NCBI GenBank assembly: GCA_016800925.1
Contig: JABCPU010000136.1
Span: 95,204 to 159,203, forward strand
DNA from: Suillus spraguei
Taxonomy: Eukaryota; Basidiomycota; Agaricomycetes; Boletales; Suillaceae
DNA: 64,000 bases
Direction of reading: 5' to 3'
The translations under genes were made by a program, and so were the position numbers. Positions within the stretch are counted from its first letter, which is position 1, and each line of letters starts with the position of its first letter. Below the pieces are notes generated by a model. It had not been told where the DNA came from, ran no database searches, and worked only from the letters and a program-made list of their open reading frames with translations. Shown here one piece after another: positions 47,563 to 59,689 of this stretch.

Positions 47563-48046
47563 TACTATACCCACTAACAACAATTAACAACAAATTGCCT
47601 CTTGTCATGTCTGACTCGCTTTCAAGTTCCAACTCATCGGATTCATAACTATGAATCACCATGACTCAGTACTCAGGCTTTATGTCACACGTATCATTAT
47701 CTCAAATGGCATAGTGGGGTTGGATTGAAACCCAAAGTCTAGTCACACACTGCTCCAAATCTTTCAAAGTTCTAGATTATACTCATGACTATTGAAAATC
47801 ATTTCAATGGTGGTGCATGGATTTTTCCAAAGATCCCTCTACTTCCCTCACGCATATGCCTCACCATCATTACCTGTACTAGCACTAATTTGTGGGCTTC
47901 TTACCATAAATATCAACAGAGAACCACATGCTTGTCCTCATACTTTGGAAGGCAGCACAAATGATGTGATCTCAAAAATACCTGTAGGACCTTATCCCAC
48001 TGCCATATTAGGACCACCGGCCATATATACAGTAGGTTTTGGTGCC
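47563..48046. repeat. Spacer upstream of copy F
   Basis: No gene. 47830-48046 matches 29365-29588 before copy E (CATATGCCTCACCATCATTA, CAACAGAGAACCACATGC). 47563-47830 holds nothing I recognise. Confidence 0.55.
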
Positions 48047-48447
48047 AGATAAGAGCATGCTTTTATGTCAGAATTGACGCCAACACAGTGGTCATATGGA
48101 AGTTCTGATCACTATTTTTCCCTTGCTTTCTCCAGTGCTCTACATAGTACTTTTACATGCTCTTTGGAATGATGTGATAAGCTCACTGAATATGAGCATT
48201 TCAGCAGTACCAAGTGCTAGCCTCAGTGACTGTATTCTGTGGTAAGCTCATCCCTGATGATGAGTATCTCAGCAAATCCAAGCATCACTTGATTCTGTGG
48301 CACCTTGTGTGCCATTGCAACCAGATGCAGGGCTTTGGCATCCAATAAGAGTTCGAACGTGCTTCTTTGACATAGTGCCGTAGAATGACAACCATATATT
48401 TCTACTATTTTTCCTTCCCTACTTTCCTATGCCCCCCAGCCCAAAAC
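48047..48447 (+). promoter_or_regulatory. Former promoter region of DUF6535 copy F
   Basis: AGATAAG at 48047-48053 survives. The TATA region reads CCATATATTT at 48392-48401, about 55 nt before the ATG. Confidence 0.4.
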
Positions 48448-51087
48448 ATGGCAAGTACACCCAGTCCCCCACCTGCTGGTGCTGACCTCCTGAACACCAA
48501 GTAAGCAGCAAGCTAGAATCAGCTGTCCATAACACTTATGAATACACAACAATGTGATTGAGGTTGATCATCTGTGAGTATCAACTAGTCAGCATGTTAT
48601 ACTTGATATCTGACTCTGTTGTGTCAAAGATCAAGCACTATGGAGGAGATCCAGGACGAACTCAAGCCGAATGATGTGAACGAGGAATGTGGAGGCCTGG
48701 CTAAGAATATGTGAATTAACCAATCAGTACAGTACACTTGGCGTCTAACTATGTTGTTTCAGAGGTCAAATGTCCTCAGCGAGCAGGTCCTGGACGATGG
48801 GATCAACTTGAATAATGCAAATAAGATTCCTGCGGTGTCCATTGAAGGAAGCCTTGCTAGGAACATGTGAATGTCAACTCAACAGATACATCTGATGTCT
48901 AACCATATTTTCTCAAAGGTCAAACACAATGGAGCGGATTCTCTATGTTCTCAAAGGATCAGCTATCGCCGACTCAGAAGAATGCGTAATAGATGCCAAT
49001 TCAAAGTTTTGGCAAATATACCAGAAGTCTTCAATCGGGTTCCACAACAGTTTGGTCAAGCAGGTGAATAGTGATATAAGTATCATCCTCACTTTTGTAC
49101 GTTCCTTTCTATGTCTGTCAGCTCAAATCTAACAAGCGGATCAGGCTGGTCTACTCTCAGTCATTATTGCTATGTTCATTGACGGAATGCAGCCTAACCC
49201 TGGAGACACCGATGCCCTCCTCATCCAGCTAATACAAATAGCTGCCAACAGCTCAAATTCTGTGCCTGACATTAGTAATATTTCTTCATCTACCCATTAT
49301 TCCTCTACGACTGTCTTAGCACAAGCGTTTGCATATGCTAGCCTCCTGTTTAGCCTCTTGGCTGCATTCAGGGCCGTCTTTGCCAAGCAATGGCTTAACT
49401 CTTACAAGACAGCAGGATGAGGGACTCTGGAAGAGCGCAGCATACAGAGGCAGGTGAAACTGGATGGGTTAGAGTATTTTCGCATGCAGAGTGTCATGCA
49501 GGGATTCTTTGGACTCCTGCATATTGCGCTCCTGCTCTTTTGCGTCTCCCTAACTGCCGACATATGGACCCAGCAACTTCAGATATCCACTATCATCATC
49601 TGCATCACAGCTGCCCACATTCCATTTTACTCTGGTACTATCCTTGTGTCAATGTTGCATCCAGGCGGTCCTTTCCAGATACCATCCTCGAAGCTATTTG
49701 CAGCCATTTGCCAAAATTTTCATCCACACAATCTCACATTAACTTGTCACACATTTGCCAAATTGCCTGCCATTCGCTGGACACTAGAGACATCGACAGA
49801 CCGTGATTCCGTCAATGTTGTGGCTGCGATGGTACCTTCCATACAATGGTTCCCGAAGTTTGATGCTTCAACAGCCTTTGCACATTTATGTGAAATTTTC
49901 GAGGCGTGTCGTAACAAGGAAGAGCTATATGTGAAGTATGGCAAAATAATGGCCCATCTTTGCATCCAGTCAGTGGAAATCAAGCGAGAGCTTCTGTCAT
50001 TTTCCTGGGACAAGTATCATAAATTTGTGGAAACCTGCAGTCGTTTCATGTGCAATACACTCATGGATGGACATGATGCCTATGATCAGCTCAAGAATAC
50101 ACAAGAAAGAGATGCTCAACTGAAACATTGGGCCAGTGCACGTAGTGCTCTGAGAACAATGTTTGTCTATGGATTGAAGGATCGACTTTCACATCTGGAC
50201 GATGAAGACTTGGTTTGGCATGGTAATCAGCACTGGTATCACAGCAACGAGCATGAGCCCAGCTGTGGAGAATTTGATTGGCTCATTGATTACCCAGCAA
50301 GTGATGCAGAGAATCTCAGAGATGATGAAACAGAAGGTGATGCTTTGCTTGTACTAAGTGCCATGCAGGGACTAGGGAGCCCTACCAAGCGACAGTCCTA
50401 CATCAGCTCACTTATCTGCTGTATGCACCCCACCAGGTCTCCCCGAGTCTGGCATAGTGCACTTAGAGCTGTTTATGAAGCTCAACGAGAACTAGCTTCT
50501 ATAAGCAGCGCCTCAATGCCACAGGGTATCAACGCACAACTCATAGATGAACTTTCCTGCGCTCTTTTAACTGCTGCATGTCCAAATGATGACCAGACAA
50601 CCCTCAACACTGGACCTGATGCCTTTTTCCATATTGTTCGAGACACTTGCTACATCTGTATCCTCCATACCCTGACAAAGAATAATGAGTGGTGTCAATG
50701 TCCGCGTAATGGCCATCTCAAGCAGTGCATTTTTCTAGTTGACCGATATTGTCATTATCGTCCTTCAAATGCCGCATCCTGCTACCTTCTTGTGGTCTTT
50801 GAATGCATCAAGGCATTGGACAAGTATCTTCCTTTCAATCCTGCGGAAAAGAAGTGGCGGCCACTCATCGAAGATGGATGGAACCACATGAAAAATTCCA
50901 TGGCCAACCTCGTTGATGGAATACCAGCCCTCGTAAAAGCGACGGAGCCGATTTTAACTGCCTCTGATGATGATGTTCCGAGGCAGCAATTCGCTCCATG
51001 AAGGGCCTGTATGACGAGCTGAGTCTTATTATCAAGGAACTCAATACATCACAAAAGGACGACTGGGATGGAAGTTTGGAATCATAA
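48448..51087 (+). pseudogene. DUF6535 copy F, decayed
   Basis: Exon 1 (48448-48500, MASTPSPPPAGAD) and the main exon remain recognisable. Lesions: the acceptor of intron 1 reads ACACAAC where the others have ACACAGG (48545-48551). A TGA at 49418-49420 replaces CGA of the RGTLEER block. About 115 bp are missing near 50996, which ends the frame at 51001. Compared with E, many CpG are TpG or CpA (for example CACATCTGGAC for CACGTCCGGAC). F has one more exon-intron module in its 5' part than the other copies (three homologous introns at about 48573, 48710 and 48868). The main open frame 49454-51001 is otherwise uninterrupted. Confidence 0.85.
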
Positions 51088-51914
51088 AAGATATGCGTCC
51101 ATGGCCAAGTACTTTTATGTATGTTATCAGTAAACTAAAACAGCCTGTACAGAGCTGTACAGCACTGTACAGTATCCAAGCTCCCTAGCTTGGTTCCATC
51201 TGTACAGCTCTGCACAGAACCTCCCAGTGCCACAGCTCCCAGAGCCACAGGGCTCACAGTGACACAGTGTGATTCAGTAAAATAAATTTTCACTCTTGAC
51301 ATCACCTTGCTCCGCAAGGTCAAGTTCAGATGTTAAAACTTATGTGATTATGTAATAATTCCTTTTACATCAATCAATACCAACACTTTGTTCTTTCCTT
51401 TCTCAGTCATCCTACATACACTAGACTGTTTGAATTCTGCATGTGTGTGTGGACAAAGTTTCTAAGTGTCAATGGTTCTGTTCTTACTATATAGTTATCT
51501 GTGTTTGCTACACAATGACAAGCCACTCATTGGCATTTTGCATCGTTATCCGCATCAGCCCTACCATGTATCTCTCCGTGCTAGATTACTTTTACAATTT
51601 GACAACCGAACTCAGGAGTACAATATCAACTGCGGTACGTTACTTCATTCAATTATAGCAGCTACTCAATCATTTGTTTGCCACATCCATATGTTGCGCC
51701 AAATTCTTCATGGGCTTGAACCTGTCATAACAACATGGTTCAGGGACCGGCCCTAATCCATCTTTCACCGGTGACATCATTGTGAATACAACTACTTTGT
51801 CTATTACAGTTGTGATTGTGACCATACCACAATATGAATTGCAATATATTTAGGCTGTTGCAGATCTATGGAGACACAGGAGGTTTTATTTTTGGTAAGT
51901 CTGAATCAGCACAA
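51088..51914. other. Unassigned sequence after copy F
   Basis: 51135-51270 is rich in CTGTACAG/GCTGTGC-type palindromes and contains the hairpin CCAAGCTCCCTAGCTTGG. It is similar in style to the insert at 42847-42965. From 51300 to 51914 I recognise no gene. Confidence 0.4.
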
Positions 51915-52392
51915 TGTAATGAACATATTGGCACTGGCCTTAAAACCCTATCTTTGGTGCACATCTCATGTCCATAGGAATCTCCACCAGTCCAAAGGCT
52001 GTCTTACTCCTTTAGCATTGCCGGTGGCATCTCATGCTTACTGCACACCATACCAACTGCCACACCACGTTCCACATACCGATGTCCTCCCATGTCCTTG
52101 CCACATCTGCATAGCTCCATTTGGTGTGTTGTTTGTTTTATGTTCGTTATCACTGATTCCACAGCAAGTCTTATTACATGTCGCCTCGCTGGCATACTGC
52201 TGGACTCTTGATTGCTATTTTTACTGAACTTCTCATGCACCGCTACTTTACCGCTGAAAGTACCACAGCCTTCTTAACTGTTTCTTTGCACCACTCACAA
52301 CCTTACTGCTACCGCTGATACCATCGCTCGTTGCCGCTCACTCGACATTACTGTTACTGACTTTATCTCAACCATGGTAGCACCGCTACATA

Positions 52393-53979
52393 CAGTGGCT
52401 CAAAAAACTGTCCGCATGTTTTGACATTTTTCACTATCTATGATATTGTGTGAGAATGAACAAATTCCTCAAGGACATACTTATACCACATTGTAGTATG
52501 GCTTCAGGGCTTTTATTTGAGCCCTACACCGTGGGAATCGGCGGAGATATGGTGGAGATATAAGGCTTATAAAATGATGACTCATGTGGACAGTTTTTTG
52601 AGTGTATATTAAAACTATATAAATCATTATTTATGACACCATAAAAATCATGCCACTATTATATAAATTATAAAGTGGTGTCATTATGTTATTTTATGAC
52701 TATATCTAACTATATAAACCAGAATATCTCATGTATCATAGTCATAATCACCATGAAAGCCATCTCCTCTGCTCAAAGAGATAATATCCTCTCTCTGTCT
52801 TATGCTGGCCTCTCCGCTCGCCAAATTTCCTCTAGAACTGGAGTATGCAAGTGCACTGTGGCCAAGTTCATCAAAGAAAGCCACCCAGACAAGGAAAACT
52901 CTTGTGGAGGACGTCCATCCAAGCTTACCTCTACTGACAAAAGGGCTATTATCCAACATATCACTACAGGAAAGGCTGATAATGCTGTCCAAGCCACCCA
53001 TTATATCAATTCCACCATCACTACCCCTGTCTCTTCACAAACTGTGAGGAATGTTCTCAAGGCAGCTCATCTCAAGGCAGTAACAAAGAAGAAAAAGCCT
53101 CTTCTCTCCATCAAACATAGGCAGAGAAGACTAGCCTTTGCCTTAGCTCATCAACACTGGACTGTAGAGGACTGGAAGCGTGTTATATGGTCAGATGGGA
53201 AGGTGTATGTATGGAAAAAGAAGGGAGATGGCCTAACAGACAGAGAGGTTAATGGGACTGTCAAGTTTGGAGGAGGTTCTTTAATGGTATGGGGCTGTAT
53301 GGGATTGAATGGTGTGGGAATGCTTGCTGAGGTTGAGGGGAAGATGAATGCTGAGCAGTATGTGGACATTTTAAATGACCACTTGCTGCCTAGCTTGGCA
53401 GAATCAGGGATTGATGAAGAAGATATCATTTTCCAACAGGATAATGATCCCAAGCACACATCCAGAAGAGCTAGGGAATGGTTTGAAGAACATAACATCA
53501 ATGTTCTTGACTGGCCAGCACAGTCTCCTGATGTCAATGTTATTGAACATCTCTGGGGAACACTCAAGAAAAAGCTTCAAGCCTATGAAAACCCCCCTAA
53601 AGGAGTATGGGAGCTTTGGGAGAGAGTAGCAGTGGAATGGGGGAAGATCACAGCTGAGGATTGCCAGAAATTAATTGAGAGTATGCCTAGAAGGATAGAG
53701 GCAGTAATTAAAGCCAAGGGAGGTCATACAAAATACTAGAATACCTGGTTATTACTGTAAAATACTTGAGTCAAAAAACTGTCCGCATGAGTCACCATTT
53801 TGTGAGCCTTGTATCTCCACCATATCTCCACCGATTCCCACGGTGTAGGGCTCAAATGAAAGCCCTGAAGCCATACTACAATGTGGTATAAGCATGTCTT
53901 TGAGGCATTTGTTTGTTCTCACACAATATTATAGATAGTGAAAAATGCCAAAACATGCGGACAGTTTTTTGAGCCACTG
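52393..53979 (+). mobile_element. Tc1/mariner element, copy 1 (1587 bp)
   Basis: TA duplications at 52391-52392 and 53980-53981. Tips CAGTGGCTCAAAAAACTGTC. The terminal inverted repeats are long (~215 bp). Each is itself bounded by inverted copies of the AAAAAACTGTCC tip (inner copies near 52595 and 53770). It is essentially identical to 59690-61276. Confidence 0.92.
52753..53739 (+). CDS. Tc1-family DD34E transposase with a 10-residue internal deletion
   Basis: 328 residues from the ATG at 52753; the in-frame ATG at 52675 lies in the AT-rich leader and is less likely. The N-terminus is a paired helix-turn-helix with GLSARQISSRTGV and a GRPSKLT linker, followed by a second helical domain. 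The catalytic core has WSD near residue 145-150, IIFQQDNDPKHTS, and SPDVNVIEHLW, giving D, D and E with 34 residues between the last two. Relative to the foldback copy (WSDETKINRIGSDGKVYVW), 30 bp between two GTCAGATG repeats are missing. The first Asp is kept, but the following strand is lost. This may inactivate the enzyme. A TATATAAACC box precedes the ATG by about 45 nt. Confidence 0.88.
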   Translation: MKAISSAQRDNILSLSYAGLSARQISSRTGVCKCTVAKFIKESHPDKENSCGGRPSKLTSTDKRAIIQHITTGKADNAVQATHYINSTITTPVSSQTVRNVLKAAHLKAVTKKKKPLLSIKHRQRRLAFALAHQHWTVEDWKRVIWSDGKVYVWKKKGDGLTDREVNGTVKFGGGSLMVWGCMGLNGVGMLAEVEGKMNAEQYVDILNDHLLPSLAESGIDEEDIIFQQDNDPKHTSRRAREWFEEHNINVLDWPAQSPDVNVIEHLWGTLKKKLQAYENPPKGVWELWERVAVEWGKITAEDCQKLIESMPRRIEAVIKAKGGHTKY

Positions 53980-54212
53980 TATGACACTAGTTCCGGCAGC
54001 ATCATCACTGACCGTGGCAACTTACTGCTGACTACGACGCTACTTTCGCTCACTGGTTTGACTTGGATTTAACTATACTAACAGGCATCCCCCTTTAGGG
54101 TCGAACACTCTTGTTTTGCAAGTGAAGCAGACTAGATGGAGCGCAAGACCACACATACTAACTTAGGAAGTAGTTTATCTACAGCCCAGGTTAGGTTGTA
54201 TCTTTACAACAA

Positions 54213-57200
54213 ATTGTGCTTCATTTTTGGAGCTCATAAACAGTCTTTTGGCCTGATGACGGAAAGCCAAAGTTTCACATCATCACAGCTGCAAAATTGA
54301 GGAGTAGCGAATGTGAAGTTTCAATGACAGAGTGACAGGGAGGCCTGATTTGTGTCCCTGAGCATGTTGCGAACAAACCCGCACTATTTGCAGGTAACAT
54401 ATATCATTGCATTGTTTCTACTCATCATTTGCTAATTGTCGTAAGATACAGCAAATGCCATCACGAATGACAAGAGCTTGAATATATTTTTTAGTGAAAA
54501 TATTGAGCTTGCTCATGCTCTTGTGGCCAAAGTGATGTCACTCCCAGACAAACCTTTTGAATCGTATTGTGGACAGGTATTCAGGCTGATGATTCGCCAA
54601 GCCATGATGTAACTCAATGAGAGGAAAAGCATAACTTGCAATCGGCATGGAGCACTGTTAGGAGATATATGAATAAGCTGGGTGCATGGTATTATAGTGA
54701 TAAAACCTCACCCCTAAAAGGACCCTTATTATTGTACCACCATGCAGCCTACAGTTTTTGAACTCCTCAAAATGTCTGATACTCAATGTGCCTTCATTTT
54801 CAGTGCATATTTCTGTTTATAATGCTGTCACACAATGACACTGACTTATTGAGCAGTAGTAGAACATCAGTTTCATGGCGGCAATCATGTGTTCATCGAA
54901 ACAAGCGAGACAATGAATGCTGCTTTCGATGCCAGCCCCAATGCAATGATATACACAGATTCTCCATCCATCATAGCAACCAATAGCTTGTATGACAACC
55001 TAGAGTTTAACTGTAAGGTCCGAATTTTTGAGGTCAATGTTGGTCACTGAAAGGTATACAGGTATCACTAATCTTATTTCGAACGATGATGCCACATCCA
55101 TGGTGTATGCTGAGTCATTTTCATTGGCTCAAGATTTGGTGCATGTCGCATTCACAAGGAAAATGCAAAATAGGCGTGTTTCACAAGATTAGGAAAGCAA
55201 TAAGATGTATTCTAACCGGTTGATTTACTGTTCCTTTTGTTTACTGCTCCTCACTGTTTCCTGCTCATTCTGTTTACTGATCCTTTGTGGTCATTACCAG
55301 TCAAAACTTGTCTGATTTGAGACTCAACTTCTTGGTCATTTTCCATGTGTTTCCAGCTGTTTCCTCAGGCTTGCTTATTGCTAAAGTTGTTTCACTCATC
55401 CTAGGACTCAGTTACTCAATCCCTCGTTCACTATTTATTTGTTCATCTATACATCCATAAACAGCAATAGTGTTGCATCACTCCAAATCATGTGACCATC
55501 ACAAGGTTCATTTTGACTCTACTCTTTTCTCCTCCTTCAGTTAGTACCACTAGTCGTTCGTTCACACCAGTCGTCAATACATGCATCACGCGTTGACATG
55601 CACAAAACCTGTTTCGAGCATGGTTACAGAGATATAGTGTATACTTTATAAGCTTAAGATACTTGGGAGTATAGTTCTAAATTTCTAATACCTTACAATA
55701 GTTTTTGTACTACAGATTAAAGGGCAAATGAATTAATGGCATAGTTTTATGACTTATCCTTGCCATGAAACTGTCAAAACCCTTAATTATGTATGACTAA
55801 GCAATTTCCCACACCTTTCAGAGTTTTTTCATACATTTTCCTACCTTTCTATGAAAGTTGACCAAGTTAGCATTTCGTAAATCAAATATTTAAATGAATA
55901 ATAGTCAATATAGATTATGTAATGGGCTATTCACCAGTATTTGTGTTGTTGAATGTTTTTGAATGTGATGTGCTGTTTGTGAAGTCTTTGAATGTGATGT
56001 GATGTGTTTATGTTGTTGAATGTTTGGACTAGTTCCGAAGTTTTGGTAGCCAATCGGCGGACTTTAGGATGACTAAGCAAAGTGAGTCATAATGAGTCAT
56101 GATGAGTCATATTACTTTATTTAGTTAGTGCAGCCACGTCTATAGTAGTATATAAAGGGACCACTTTTCCCCTCTGAGCAATAAGAAACATATTACCATT
56201 ATTACTGAGTATTGGTGTGAACATCTGAGTGAATATTAGTTTATTCCCTCACTTTCTTTGTCACTGTTTCCCACGACATTTTGACCATCTGAGATATTAT
56301 CTTTACATTCTTTAATTGCACTAGCTAGCACACGGTTGTTAGTCATCTAGTGTAGCCTGCTTTATTCTCTTTATTGACACAGGAAATCGTTTCTGTGGGG
56401 AGAATTATCATATTTTCATTGATTGAGTGATGACAAATAGGACTTATACTTTATTCAGTAATATTAAGAACCTGGTTAGCTTTAAGACTACATCAAGAGG
56501 GTGTACTCTGTTCTGATTCTGCATCATACTCATCATGAGTGCCTGAGCAGCAGAGAGGCTAATTTCGAGGCCACGTATTGATTGATTTGATTGTATTTGA
56601 CTTCTAGTTTGCTCTCCTAGTCGTGAGAATAAGAAGTAGTCAAGATATTGTTCTGACACATTTCATATTGTCACTTCGTTATCTGTAGCATCGTAGCACT
56701 GCATCAAGCCAGTTAATGGTTCGGCTACACTTCGTATTTCTGCCATTGCCTTTCTCAGAGTTATTTGAGTATTACGTCAAGCCAATTAGCGGTAACTATC
56801 TTCTCAACTTCCTGAATTCTGATCACAATAATTAGCAGATACTAACCCTGAGATTTTCCCACACAGATCTCTACCCTTTTAGTCATTGGTAAATTGCCTA
56901 GAAAAACTGCAACTCTGTTTCTGCAACCCCAACGAACACCACATTATCAACCGTTGGTATTTGTCTGAACCGTTGACCGTGGAAGTATTGTGAAATCTGG
57001 TGATTTATTTGCCTTTTGCATCCTAGTAAGACAGTGTGGCTCCCCTTGGTGGGACACTGTTAGGTGCTTAGGCCCTAACCCACGACCGTCCGCTGTTAGC
57101 TTGTGCTTCTCGGTCCCTGAACAATGAAGGACATCCTGGGAAAACTCTACCTTAGACGATATATTTTCATTCTGACACCATTTTTTCTTTCAGGGCTTTT

Positions 57201-57301
57201 CCATGCAGTGTTTAATGACATTATCGTCCAATACAATGTTACACACTTCGTGATTACCCTTTATTCTACAATGTCCATGGTAGGTTTGCTCTTTCATCGT
57301 T
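54213..57301. other. Unassigned AT-rich stretch, possibly containing an old LTR
   Basis: No gene recognised. Around 55945-56010 there are short GAATGTGATGTG repeats. 56020-56400 looks promoter-like (TATATAAAGGGACC at 56150) and could be an LTR. I could not pair its ends. The frames at 54786-54986, 56444-56659 and 57124-57318 are short and without domains. Confidence 0.35.
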
Positions 57302-58225
57302 GTAAAGATACAATCTAGCCTGGGCTGTAGATAAACCATGGCCTAAGCTAGTATGCGAGTCTTGCGCTCTACCTAGTCTGCTACTCTTGCGAGGCAAGAA
57401 CGTTCGACCCTAAAGGGAATGCTAAGTTAGTATAGTCTAATAATGCCCAACCTGTGGTGCGAGAATGCCGTCAGAGGTAGCGAGATGCTAGCGGTGACCT
57501 CTGGTCCATGGGAAACTAGCGGTAAAACTAGCGGTAAGCGCGGGAAAGTGGTAGACAAGTGGTAGTGCAAGTGGTAAAACTGCGGTAGTGCGTGCGGTAA
57601 AACTGTGGTAAGGCGTGGGAAACTGGCGGTAAAACAAGCGGTGAAGTGTAGCGATGAAGTGCGGGAAAGCGTAGCGCAAGCGGTGAAGCGTGGGAAAGCA
57701 GTAAAGAGCGGTGGTGCATGCAGCAGTAAAACAATTCTTAAGAGACAGTGACTTCAGCGAAAGACTTTATTCCATTAGAGACAGTAGTGGTGACAATTCA
57801 TAAGTACTGTGTGTACCATAGAGGGAAAAGTAAAAGTACCGGAATGTGCAAAGAGTCCTTTTTAACATGTACCGTGAACGGCCGGAATACATAGTGAGAA
57901 TGGTAGCGAGATAGAGATATTTAGCTAAGAGGCACGCAGCAAGCAAGCGGTGTCATGGAAGGTAAGGTAAGTCTTGCCATAGCTTTAGTAATGGCGGAAA
58001 CGAATATGCTACGCACCAATGGATCTTAGATGGAAATGGAATGGACAGGAGGACATCGGTAGCGAGATTCGGTAAGGGGCAAGGATCCACGGAGTGAAAA
58101 CGGTACCGGTGAAGCAAAAAGGGGTAATGCTCGCTATAGGGGTTTTCTCGGTAGCCGCTGTAGACGGTAATGAGACACTTGTCTAAAACGGCACTTTCAT
58201 GGTCAGCATGACTTTGTTCACTACA
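57302..58225 (+). mobile_element. LTR family 1, diverged copy
   Basis: Starts TGTAAAGATACAATC and shares the GTAGATAAACC and GTTCGACCCTAAAGGG blocks with 38765-39000. Its 3' part differs from copy 38765. The right limit is set by inverted similarity of 58110-58225 to 63195-63310 and is approximate. No target duplication found. Confidence 0.5.
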
Positions 58226-58998
58226 TCATTCTAACCCTAACCTTAAGCTAATTGTCCGTTATGTTCAGCCAATTGGTTAGGCCCTTCAGATGACCTGTCA
58301 GGTCCAGAATTCATCTTGACTGATACCTCTAATGTACGGTCAGTTGTATCACACTTCAAAACTGTGGAGGACTCACCTTTTCATGATGTCAGTAATGTAC
58401 ATGATATCATCTTTTGTACAATCCACAATGGCATGTTTGTTTCCTCGAACGTGTTTGACCACCAGTACGTTTCCCGTTACATCCATGTAATTCCTTGTAA
58501 TTCCTGCAGGTTTACGAATTAAAGCGTTAGGTGGACTGCATGCCTTTGGGTGCTCTCTAAAGAACATATACCCATGATGAGAGTCACCTGCTCGCGACTT
58601 CCGAGGTGCATGTTATATGTCTTCTGAAATTATGCAAATGAGGTGATGAATAAATCTGGTCCCAGTTGGTTGACCCAGTGTAAAACTTCAAGATTGCTGA
58701 TATGGTCCAAGTTACTCACACCGTTGTGCCAAGGTACCATCACGACATGCGCTTCTTGTGCATTGGTGGCATATAGGACACCTTGTTGCTTGCCTAGGTA
58801 AGTCTACAAGTTCTGGTTTTTAGAACGGCTTCTCGGTCTGTTGAATACATTACTCACAGGCTTGTGGTTCTGGATGACAGTCTCTTGGTTACAAATATTT
58901 TCATAGTCTTGGGGCAAAGGATTTGTAGGTAGGTGCACACTTTGCATGTTGATTTTAGAGTTGTGCATACACATGCTGTTTTGACAGTCATCACTGAG

Positions 58999-59687
58999 TC
59001 ACCACATGATGTTTGATTGCTGCAAAAGCATCTTTAGCGGGAATCTTTCGTCCCACTCTATCACGAGAATTTTTTCACCGCTGTCAGCAACTTTGTGCCA
59101 TAACATTGGACAGAATTCGGCACAAGGTTTTCCCATAAAATTGGTGTTGGATTGGATCTGCCAGCATGCGTCTTTACCGCAACCTATGTTTTTGTTATAT
59201 GTATATGTTGAAGAGATGACTGTGTGGTTGGTTACCACAATTCCGTCCATAGTCCATTCAGGATAGAATACTGCTAGACCTCCAGCAGTCATAATGACCA
59301 TGTCAGTGGTTGTAGGAGAGGAAGTGATAACTGTGAAAATGATGCCGTGAGATGTTGCTTCGCTCACAGTAATGAACATATTTCTGCACTTGAATTTGGT
59401 AAAGGATACAACCACTCCTTCCAATGCATCATGGATAGGAACGTGTTCATCCACATGACAATATCCTAGGTCATCAACGACAAAACCATATAGAGTGAAC
59501 CCAACATTTTCGCCTCTTGGCACGATAATGTTGAGATTATCTGTGATAATGTTTTGCCTGAGCAACATGTTCCTGCCACATGTTCCAGAGATAACAGCCG
59601 ACGTGATATGTATCACCATTTGTAGTTCTGCAACATGTTCACCTATGAAAGGAGTAGTTATTTCTGCGAAGCGTGCATTTGCAAGAG
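58999..59687 (-). pseudogene. Fragment of an unrecognised gene cut by a Tc1 element
   Basis: The minus-strand frame is open from the Tc1 insertion point to a stop at 58999 (~230 residues, ending LLQQSNIMW). It has no domain I recognise. It is rich in V, I and T, with a C-terminal CGKDACW and CAEFCPMLW part and the acidic VIEWDERFP. Its apparent first residues (MSKHADSFLSHC) are the tip of the transposon, so the real start lies beyond the insertion. Upstream coding may continue at 61280-61350 and 61504-61794. The stretch 58226-58998 shows no further gene. Confidence 0.4.
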
Positions 59688-59689
59688 TA

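Larger units (their letters stand above)
51915..54208 (-). mobile_element. Solo LTR, family 1, inverted copy, split by a Tc1 element
   Basis: Reverse-complement relative of 38765-39730, starting TGTAATGAACATATTGG and ending ATCTTTACA. Flanked by ACAA on both sides (51911-51914, 54209-54212), again 4 bp. The Tc1 element at 52393-53979 interrupts it; without that it is 705 bp. Confidence 0.75.

Noticed and set aside
54213..57301. Complete LTR around 56020-56400
   Set aside because: A TATA-like box is present, but I could not find paired TG/CA ends with a duplication, so it is only mentioned as a possibility.
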